Of a stretch of DNA of 32,367 nt, positions 1 through 8,194 are shown piece after piece. The translations under genes were made by a program, and so were the position numbers. The notes beneath the pieces were generated by a model, which was given only the letters and a program-made list of their open reading frames with translations, was not told the DNA's origin and searched no databases. The first letter of the stretch is position 1. Every line of letters starts with the position of its first letter. The stretch is from assembly GCA_001953115.1 (NCBI GenBank), contig LSSL01007711.1, positions 1-32,367 of the forward strand, written 5' to 3'. Origin of the DNA: Smittium mucronatum. Its lineage: Eukaryota > Kickxellomycota > Harpellomycetes > Harpellales > Legeriomycetaceae.

Positions 1-1141
1 GATGAACTTTACTTTTGTGTGAAGCGGAGCTTTCAATATTTTTAAATATCGAAATTCAAAAGAAATTTAAAAAAAAATCCACGTTTTTAAAAAATATGGA
101 ATTTAAAATAGTTAATATATATGTGTATGTATATATTGTATGAGGTTTTAAGAATATGTGATTTTGAGACTCCTACTGGTTTTATTTGATATTATTGGCC
201 TATTTACTTTAATTTCATTCATATTTAACCAAATAAAATTCGAGAATAATTTTACATATAAAATTAAAATGTCTAACAAAAATTCGGTGAAACCTTTAGC
301 TTTTTTAGAAATTTGGCTGTAATTAATTCTTAAATTAATCCAATAAAATTTTGAATTGATAAAATGTACTTTTTTATTGGATTGGAGCATTTAAACAAAA
401 ATTATAATAATATTTGGCATGGAATAGAGAATAAATAATGAACAATGAACAATGAAAAAAAAAGCTAAAAGGTACAGCATTTTTATATTTTTTAGAAAAA
501 AACAAAAAAAATCTACAGCTAGAAAACCCTTTATAAAAAAAGCTGAAAATTGATAATTTAACTATATTTTAAGAAGGAAATGGACTTAATAATATAAGAT
601 AAAGTTATTAATATACTCCCATTGCTTGATTGAATTGAATCTTTTGTTTTATATTTAGATTTCTCGTTTGCTAACGCATTTTTTTTTACTTTTTTTACTT
701 TTTTTAATAGTATTGCGTATGGTAGTGCATTTTTATTTGAGTTGGTGGGTATAATTGAATATGTAAATCAAGTTATAATTCCTTTTGAAAATACAATGAT
801 AATGCTAATATTATCACTTTTTTTATCACTCTTTTAATGATTTTGCATTTGTGTTATCTTTTTCTTTTTCTTTAGAATATTTTTGTTTGGTTAGACTAAA
901 TTTTATTTTTAAAATATTTATCCACTGTTAGGGATAAAATTATTTCAGTTTTCATTAGCCTGTGAAATAATATCAGTTTTGTCTTCAGGATTCATTAGGC
1001 ATCTTCTAGTATTTAAATATCATTGATCCATTTAAGTAATTAGCCATTGCATAACATTTTTTTATAAAATTTTTCCTATGATATCTCAATTTTTTATAAA
1101 ATAAATTAAAATTAAAAATATTTCACTATATTTTTGAGCGA
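1..1141 (+). repeat. Left arm of long terminal inverted repeat
   Basis: This arm pairs with 5320-6467 in inverse orientation (base 1 with 6467, base 1141 with 5320). Over a ~400 nt stretch around 610-1000 I count only about four mismatches by eye. The outermost ~150 nt differ more, including a small indel in a TATATG-rich patch near 115-140. The match stops sharply after GAGCGA at 1136-1141. A minus-strand open frame at 148-390 lies inside the arm, but its right-arm copy has a stop at the third codon, so it is not treated as a gene. Confidence 0.93.
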
Positions 1142-1959
1142 CGAAAAATCTAAATTTTAAATCTTTTAGTTTTTTTCAAACTATATATTATCAGGTATTA
1201 CGATTTTTATTTTAAAATTTATATAAATATTTATTAAACCATTTTAAACATAAAAAAATATTTACTTTTTTTAAAGCTAATAAGTGGATTTAATTATTAT
1301 TCATTATAAATAATAATTCAACTCCGATATTTTCCCTACCTTCCTGTGAGTTTTTGTCACGTTTTTTCATTTATATGATTATGATCCTGGTGAAAACACA
1401 TCTGAAACTTTTATATGTATTTTTTGCATCTTCTTCTGTTTTCTTTATGTCTCCTTTACGAATAATTTTACCTCTATTCTAGTTTTTTAGCCTTGAAACT
1501 TTCTAAACGTGGTGGTTATGGATATTCTTTATTTTGAATAATTTATTTTTTCAGATGTTTATAATATGTATAGATGTGTTTTATATAATTTTCATTTGAT
1601 TTTTTCGAATTCGGTACCGATTACATATCACTCACTAAATTTTCCTACGGCTACTCTAGGTTTTTATTTATCGCCAAATATATTTTGGTCTTACTTCTGT
1701 AATTTTATCTTTAGATTATCACATATATAGCCATTTGGGTTTTTATCATTATTTTTTTAAACATATTTTCTTTTGATATATCTCTGTTTTTTCTGGATTC
1801 AAATAGATCTCATTTCTTCTATCATGTTAGAATCCATATCTATTTATTGTTTTATAATTTATTTTGTCACTTTCCGAAATTTCCAAAACATTTTTAACAG
1901 TTTCATTAATGTCTTTATTATTTTAATTTACTGTACTAATTTTAGGTGATATTTCAGAA

Positions 1960-2990
1960 TTTATCAAATTCGCGTGCGGATAAAATGAATCTTTCCTATT
2001 TTTTGATTCATATTTCAGCTTTTCCAATATCGATAACATCTTTATCTTCGATAGCCATGAAATTTAAGTTAGCAAACACATATTCGCACATTCATCTAGC
2101 AAATAAACTGCTTTTGAAAGTGGAATTATTATTACTATGCAATTGGCCGATTTAATAATAGATGAAAAACATTTATCTAGTCTAACTTATCACATTATTA
2201 AAATTATAATAAAACTTTTTAAAAATATATAAATATAAATGTTATTTTAAAGTTAAACTTTGTTATTTATAAGAAAAAATTATCTGAAAAATCTCAAACA
2301 TCAGCATATTCCATCAGTTCATTTAATCTTTGATATGATTCCCCATTCTCTTGATATACACTAAGTTTTTTTATGGGCTCCTGAGGATATTAATGATGGT
2401 TTATTTCTTGTTAAGCCTTCACAATTTTTATAAGCCCATGGTTTGAAAAGTCTTTTCCGTTATCTACCTATATGATTTTAGGAATATTTTAGAAGATAAA
2501 AATGAAAATTTTGAGTTTTTTCAGAGCCTCAGAGCCTCAGATTCTAATTTCGTTTTTAAATAGGTAAATTCAGTCAAAATGCCTATAAAGATCCTCATCA
2601 TGAAATAAATACTTATATTAATTGCTGGAAGAATTACACATCTTTTAGATAAAATTATATTTTTTCAAAAGGGGCTTTTAAAAATTACCGGTAAAATATT
2701 TTTGTTTTTTTAATTGAAATAATTCTTTGATTTTAAAAGTAAAATTGGAAAAAAATATAAAAAGCTCTTATGTGGGGCTATAAAAAAACATTATACTCTT
2801 TTCCAAGCTTTTTCAGCCTCAGGGTGCCCAAGAATATAATTAATGCTCTAAATAGAGTCATAATATTCTTTTTTTTCAAGAAAATTAAGATGTTTCCCAG
2901 CTGAAAAAATACTGCAAGTTTTTATTATCCTTCACTGAATAATTCCTATGAATATTTTTAAAAAAATTTATTAGATAAAATTCAAGGTAA
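1960..2990 (-). pseudogene. Decayed retroviral-type (DDE) integrase
   Basis: Read on the minus strand, broken frames give integrase landmarks in the right order. GHPEAEKAWKRV at 2829-2794 matches the HHCC zinc-finger region (GHPGAEKTW-like). Next comes a lysine-rich QLKKQKY stretch near 2700. VDNGKDFSNHG follows near 2467-2435 and matches the block around the second catalytic Asp. YPQEP near 2386-2372 resembles the HPQSQG block just before the catalytic Glu. RLNELMEYADV at about 2335-2303 and NSTFKSSLF near 2129-2103 match the usual post-core YAYN and HSTxxSPF blocks. The spacing from GHP to DNG, about 120 codons, fits the family. Several stops and at least one frameshift make it non-functional. 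No reverse transcriptase was found beside it, which favours an integrase-bearing DNA transposon over a retroelement; that is inference. Confidence 0.65.
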
Positions 2991-3368
2991 ACTGGAAAAT
3001 GATTTAACGTATTACGATACTTCTAGAATTTATAAAAACTGTGGATTAGATTCAAACTCCGCCATTCAGTTTAAATCATCTCTGTGAGTTTCAATCGTTT
3101 TCAATTTATAATTTTTGAAACTTAAGCTAAATCTAGATGAATTCATAAAATACTAAAAATTAATTATACCTGGAAGTTGAGTGAAAATTAGGATAAAATA
3201 TTTTAATATTATATTTAGAAATAAATATTTAAAATTTAAAATAATAATTGAATATTGATAATTGATAATATATTTTTTGATAAAGACTAAAAGATCTATT
3301 TCACTTTTTCACCACCAATTACAATAATAGTACAATTAATTTAAAAAAGAATAAAATAATAGTATTTA

Positions 3369-5235
3369 GTGCATTTAAATTCAATATTAGTGAAAATTAG
3401 CTCGAAAATAGTGAATTTAATTTAAAAACTAGTGTAATCGATTTTGGAAAAATTAAATCTAAATTAGTAGGTATAAAAGCTTGAATTTATAAATCAAAAA
3501 TATCATCAAAACTTATATCCTTATCCCGTCTCCACTAATAAAAATTTTAAATTTTCAAATTATAAATAAATCAGGTCAAATATGGGTCAGCATTTTTTAA
3601 TTAACCATTATAAAACATCCAGGTCTAAAATTGGCTAATTAATGTAACTTAATAGACTTAATAGATTAAATAATATAAAAAAAATACTCAAGTTAGCTAA
3701 TATTTCACTTTTAAATACAATTTTAACCAAAAAAAAAAAAAGCTTATTTTAGCCATGTATAGAGTTATATTACTACATTTTTGAATAGTTTAAATGATCT
3801 TTTCGCGGAAGAAATTGTGCGAATAATTTTTTTTATTTCTTTGGTACTCTGTAATTTTATATTAGTATTAGTATTATTTTATTTTTTTTAATTTAAGTAC
3901 AACCTAGAGTAGATGTTTTTTAAACATTATTAAACGTATTATATTATATTATAATTTAATTTTTGATTTGAAAAAAAAGTAATTAAATATTAGATATAAT
4001 TAATTTAGTGTTAAGTAAAAAATAAAAAATGACATTAAGAAGTGAATCAGAAAACGAAGAGGATATAAGTGAATTTCCCATGCGCAAACCTAAAAACGGA
4101 GGCAAATACAAAAAATATCCGCTATAAGTAAGATCTTTTATCTTTAAACTAGCGAAAAAATTGTGAAGATTTCTACAGTTTTATTAGCTCCCATGAATTC
4201 TCATATTACACAGCTTAAGCTGGATTAAATCCAATATTTTTATCTCTAAGCCTAAATAGGGCAAGTTTTTGGTTTGCACTAAATTTACTAAAACCCACGT
4301 GATTTATAATATTATTATTATTGAAGAAACTCCATTATATATTCTTAAGGAAGTATCAAGACTGATTTTTATTCAATTAAATTTAAGAATATTTCAACAA
4401 TACATAATCAGTAATTTGAAATTTATAGCTTTCACTGCAAAATCTATAAATGTGATTTCAAATAAAATGAATTAACCAGCTAAAAAATTAAAAATAAATA
4501 GATAAGCAACAAAGTTCCTTGAATATTCCAGCTCAATAAAATATTTCGTATTTATCGACGAAAGTTACGTGAATTTTTTCATGAAAAAGACAAAAGAGCT
4601 CTACTAGGCTTCCAAAAATTAAGGGGTCTAACGTACACACGATTGGCCAAATTTCAGCCTTAGTTATTTTGAATTTCAAAAAAATAATCAGTTACAAAAT
4701 AATTGGCTGCAACGAATTTATTGGTGGACTAATTAGGAAAACCATTTCAAATGGCCTTAACCAACCTAGCATAATAATTATATATGACAAATCTCCGTGC
4801 CAAAATAGAATAATACACGTACAGATACCTATCCAAAGGAAATTTTTATATACTTGGCCCCATAATCACTAATACTAAATCCAATCGAAAACGCTTTGAG
4901 AGTTATGTAATCTAAAATTGAAATGAAAATTTACGAGAAAATGAAAACTCTTCACGATAGTGACCATGAAAACGAGTGTACGAAATTTTAATGGGCCGCT
5001 GAAATTATGGATTCATCGATAATGAAATCTAAATTCATGGTTACACAGGAAGTTTTTAATGAATTTATAAAAAATTTCAGCTCAATTTTTCAGATGATAA
5101 CCAATTAAATGTTAAGTCAGTTGGTTCCTAATATACATTCAAATAATTTTGTATATAATCCCAATTTTATTGCATTATTTTTAAAATTAAATTCATATTT
5201 ACGACTAATTTGCACTATTTTTAAACTAAAATCAC
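3369..5235 (+). mobile_element. Nested Tc1/mariner-like element copy
   Basis: Imperfect inverted repeats bracket this segment: about 3369-3447 resembles the reverse complement of about 5158-5235, with a shared core of the form AGTG(a/c)AAATTAG...GAATTTAATTT. Between them lies a plus-strand transposase relic. A length near 1.87 kb is typical of Tc1/mariner elements. The repeats are clearly more diverged than the outer 1.14 kb arms. Exact ends and the expected TA duplication could not be fixed by eye. Confidence 0.5.
4029..4910 (+). pseudogene. Decayed Tc1/mariner (IS630-type) DDE transposase
   Basis: A 32-codon open start at 4029-4127 (MTLRSESENEEDISEFP..., ending in a stop) is followed by broken frames. 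An open stretch 4269-4475 contains text resembling the helical linker of Tc1-like transposases. The catalytic motifs are recognisable: YFVFIDES with the first Asp at 4557-4559; IIIIYDKSPCQN with the second Asp at 4786-4788, corresponding to the family's MDNAPCH block; and LNPIENA with the Glu at 4887-4889. The second Asp and the Glu are about 101 nt apart, so close to DD34E. The three motifs lie in two different frames with several stops, so at least two frameshifts have occurred. Family assignment is from motifs and order only. Confidence 0.68.
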
Positions 5236-5319
5236 AAGGTAAAATTACATTATTAATATTTATGATATTGCATGTATTATTATTTTAATATGTAATGAAA
5301 ATTTTATATCGATTATGTT

Positions 5320-6467
5320 TCGCTCAAAAATATAGTGAAATATTTTTAATTTTAATTTATTTTATAAAAAATTGAGATATCATAGGAAAAATTTTATAAA
5401 AAAATGTTATGCAATGGCTAATTACTTAAATGGATCAATGATATTTAAATACTAGAAGATGCCTAATGAATCCTGAAGACAAAACTGATATTATTTCACA
5501 GGCTAATGAAAACTGAAATAATTTTATCCCTAACAGTGGATAAATATTTTAAAAATAAAATTTAGTCTAATCAAACAAAAATATTCTAAAGAAAAAGAAA
5601 AATATAACACGAATGCAAAATCATTAAAAGAGTGATAAAAAAAGTGATAATATTAGCATTATCATTGTATTTTCAAAAGGAATTATAACTTGATTTACAT
5701 ATTCAATTATACCCACCAACTCAAATAAAAATGCACTACCATACGCAATACTATTAAAAAAAGTAAAAAAAGTAAAAAAAAATGCGTTAGCAAACGCGAA
5801 ATCTAAATATAAAACAAAAGATTCAATTCAATCAAGCAATGGGAGTATATTAATAACTTTATCTTATATTACTAAGTCCATTTCCTTCTTAAAATATAGT
5901 TAAATTATCAATTTTCAGCTTTTTTTATAAAGGGTTTTCTAGCTGTAGGTTTTTTTTGTTTTTTTCTAAAAAATATAAAAATGCTGTACCTTTTAGCTTT
6001 TTTTTTCATTGTTCATTGTTCATTATTTATTCTCTATTCCATGCCAAATATTATTATAATTTTTGTTTAAATGCTCTAATCCAATAAAAAAGTACATTTT
6101 ATCAATTCAAAATTTTATTGGATTAATTTAAGAATTAATTACAGCCAAATTTCTAAAAAAGCTAAAGGTTTCACCGAATTTTTGTTAGACATTTTAATTT
6201 TATATGTAAAATTATTCTCGAATTTTATTTGGTTAAATATGAATGAAATTAAAGTAAATAGGCCAATAATATCAAATAAAACCAGTAGGAGTCTCAAAAT
6301 CACATATTCTTAAAACCTCATACAATATATACATATAAATATACATATATATTAACTATTTTACATTCCATAATTTTTAAAAACATGGATTTTTTTTTTA
6401 AATTTCTTTTGAATTTCGATATTTAAAAATATTGAAAGCTCCGCTTCACACAAAAATGAAGTTCATC
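5320..6467 (-). repeat. Right arm of long terminal inverted repeat
   Basis: This is the inverted copy of 1-1141. It begins at TCGCTC (5320-5325), the complement of the left arm's inner edge, and runs at least to GTTCATC (6461-6467), where the left copy runs off the window. Sequence beyond 6467 cannot be compared. The arm is about 1148 nt, a few bases longer than its partner because of small indels. Confidence 0.93.
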
Positions 6468-7490
6468 GAAGAAATAAATCTTTAGACAATTCGCTCGAGA
6501 TCGAATTCCTATGATTAGAATGAACCATTTTTATTAAATAAATTATGTAAAAAAATGGGTTAAAAATACTTGTTTAGCGCTAATTTTTGTGGTTATCATG
6601 AAATCCACATTTTTAAAAAAAGTTACACAAGAAATAAAGATTAAATTTCTTTTTTTAAAAAATTCTCTAAAAGCTCTCCCTTAACCATAATTATGAATTA
6701 AATGGGATAAAAAATGGGGCATCAAAAAAAAGTGAAACTAAATTTTTCACAAAATTGTGACCTGATGTCTCAGAAACTTAAAAACATTTAATATCGGATC
6801 TTTATACCATAAATATATTAGTTTTTTATATATTACTATCTCTTTGGTTATTTATAGTTTAAAAGACCTTTTTTCATTCCTTTATTTTGCGTATGAGGAG
6901 GGGTGATTATATAAGCTTCATATTTGGAACACTAATAATATTTTTTCCGAAAAAATTGAGGTATCAAATTATATTTGCATATTTTGAATTATTTGCGGCG
7001 TTAGATGTTACAAAAAGACCTTTTTTCTGTATTTTTTATAAATTTTGGTTAAATTATTTCTGAAAGTGAAAAACCGTAAAAAAATTTTATAAAAATAATC
7101 TTGGGCTCAAATAAACGGGGGCATGTTATATAAAATTACATTTTTTACTCTGAGATTTGTGTTTTTTTTAAATTAGTTAAGGTAAATATTACTATGTATT
7201 CCCACCTAATGAAAAATTGAATAAATTTCGTTTCCCAGAGGGATAAGATGTTTGCAAAAAATAAAACGAAGAATAATCTTTTTTAGGAAAAATATGAGTT
7301 TTTTTTAAATTTTTTTTATGAATATCCAAATATAAGTTTAACTAATTAAACGTATAATTAAAGTGAAGTTTCGGACATTGAAATTCGCGTTATTATTTTC
7401 AGAAGGTAGGTTTTATCTTTAGTAGAAACTGATTCGAAATATTTATAAATAATAGATGATATATTTTATGGCTATTGCGAAAACGGGCCG
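6468..7490. other. AT-rich spacer, no gene seen
   Basis: Between the palindromic element and the weak integrase-like trace, all six frames are broken by dense stops. Nothing here was recognised as a gene, RNA or ordered repeat. It may be older transposon debris, but no motif supports that directly. Confidence 0.5.
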
Positions 7491-7712
7491 ATGCTTATGA
7501 CATCTCGGGAGGGAAATAAGCCATTATATTTATTTTATAAGGAAATTGGATATTTATATCACACATTTTATTTTTTTCCCCTGATTGGTGGGCATTTTGG
7601 ACTAATTTTAGCACCGATATTTTTACTGAGAATCAAAAATGGCATCGATTCTAAGCCAAAATGTATAATCGAAAACATTTGGATTAGTAAATACAAGTCA
7701 TTTGATATCTAA
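7491..7712 (+). pseudogene. Possible Gypsy-type integrase zinc-finger fragment
   Basis: An uninterrupted 73-codon frame contains FYKEIGYLYH, then about 15 residues later GGHFG, then FLLRIKNG. This order resembles the N-terminal H2C2 region of Ty3/Gypsy-type integrases, where a k.g.Ly segment is followed by GGHxG and then T..KI..y.W. The expected downstream Trp and the CxxC pair are not clearly present, and no other retroelement domain was recognised nearby. The similarity is short and could be chance in AT-rich DNA. Confidence 0.27.
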
Positions 7713-7841
7713 CTACTTCAATTTAATTTTTTAGCGGAAACAAAAAAAAACTAAATGAAAAGGAGCTAATATTTATGAAAATTTAAATGATAATAGATTG
7801 CAGATAGAGATGTGAGAGGCAAAAAAAGACGCTGGTGGTCG

Positions 7842-7846
7842 AAAAA
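7842..7846 (-). terminator. Pol III terminator of the four-tRNA array
   Basis: On the minus strand a T5 run follows the 3' end of the initiator tRNA by 5 bp. None of the four tRNAs or their spacers contains a run of four or more T on that strand, so this is the first Pol III stop for the whole array. Confidence 0.75.
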
Positions 7847-7851
7847 TAAGT

Positions 7852-7923
7852 TAGCACCACCTGGTTTCGATCCAGGGACCTCAAGGTTATGAGCCTTGCG
7901 CGCTTCCTCTGCGCTATGGTGCT
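7852..7923 (-). tRNA. Initiator tRNA-Met (CAT)
   Basis: A 72-nt intronless cloverleaf with acceptor AGCACCA pairing TGGTGCT, anticodon loop CTCATAA and discriminator A. Initiator identity rests on the A1:U72 pair, the GCGC D-stem resembling fungal initiators, and the T-loop ATCGAAA with A at the 54 and 60 positions. One difference from most eukaryotic initiators is that the anticodon stem is CAAGG/CCTTG, with only two consecutive G:C pairs next to the loop instead of three. It is the last gene of a four-tRNA array, 4 bp after tRNA-Glu. Confidence 0.93.
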
Positions 7924-7927
7924 TATA

Positions 7928-7999
7928 CTCCGCAACGGGGAATCGAACCCCGGCCACGACGGTGAGAGCGTCGGATCCTAGCCACTAGACCATTGCGGA
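7928..7999 (-). tRNA. tRNA-Glu (CTC)
   Basis: A 72-nt intronless cloverleaf: acceptor TCCGCAA pairs with TTGCGGA, discriminator G, anticodon CTC inside CGACG..CGTCG, and a B-box of the GGTTCGATTCC type. It lies 4 bp upstream of initiator Met and 4 bp downstream of tRNA-Val in transcription order. Confidence 0.95.
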
Positions 8000-8003
8000 A
8001 ACA

Positions 8004-8076
8004 TAGAGCTATTGGGGATCGAACCCAAGACCTACTGCGTGTAAAGCAGACGTGATAACCACTACACCATAGCTCT
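8004..8076 (-). tRNA. tRNA-Val (TAC)
   Basis: A 73-nt intronless cloverleaf: acceptor AGAGCTA with TAGCTCT, D-arm GTGTAGTGGTTATCAC, anticodon loop TTTACAC giving TAC, and B-box GGTTCGATCC. The D-arm and anticodon arm closely resemble animal Val-TAC genes. The outermost anticodon-stem position is a T.T mismatch. The spacer to tRNA-Pro upstream is only 2 bp. Confidence 0.95.
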
Positions 8077-8078
8077 AA

Positions 8079-8150
8079 GGGCTTGACCGGGGATTGAACC
8101 CGGGACCTCTCGCACCCAAAGCGAGAATCATACCGCTAGACCATCAAGCC
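8079..8150 (-). tRNA. tRNA-Pro (TGG)
   Basis: A 72-nt intronless cloverleaf: acceptor GGCTTGA with TCAAGCC, discriminator C, anticodon loop TTTGGGT giving TGG, and B-box GGTTCAATCC. It is first in transcription order in the minus-strand array, so any upstream promoter element lies above 8150. Confidence 0.95.
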
Positions 8151-8180
8151 GATGATTAGTGGGAAAATGTACATTAGTAG

Positions 8181-8194
8181 TTATTATTATATTT
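8181..8194 (-). promoter_or_regulatory. TATA-like box upstream of the tRNA array
   Basis: On the minus strand AAATATAATAATAA lies about 31-44 bp before the first tRNA (Pro). Some fungi use an upstream TATA element for tRNA genes. In DNA this AT-rich such a match is weak evidence. Confidence 0.3.

Larger units (their letters stand above)
1..6467. mobile_element. Large inverted-repeat element with decayed integrase core
   Basis: The reverse complement of the first ~1.14 kb recurs at 5320-6467, so the whole interval is a palindromic unit with a ~4.2 kb core. The core carries a minus-strand retroviral-type integrase relic (about 1960-2990) and a nested plus-strand Tc1/mariner-like copy (about 3369-5235). 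Removing the nested copy leaves an element of about 4.6 kb. Long terminal inverted repeats plus an integrase fit DNA transposons of the Polinton/Ginger type (known families); that assignment is inference. The repeat still matches at base 1, so the outer end lies outside the window and neither the true terminus nor a target-site duplication can be read. Two inverted copies of an unrelated repeat flanking old junk is the main alternative. Confidence 0.75.

Noticed and set aside
148..390. 80-codon minus-strand frame in the left arm
   Set aside because: The right-arm copy carries an early stop, and the text resembles no family I recognise.
7766..7957. 63-codon minus-strand frame starting MAGVRFPVAEYKHH
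   Set aside because: It is a translation of the tRNA-Glu and tRNA-Met genes (the B-box yields the familiar SKPGG-like text), not a protein gene.
7852..8150. Mitochondrial DNA insertion as the source of the tight tRNA array
   Set aside because: Intact A and B boxes, the eukaryotic initiator features and close likeness of Val-TAC to nuclear genes point to nuclear Pol III genes.
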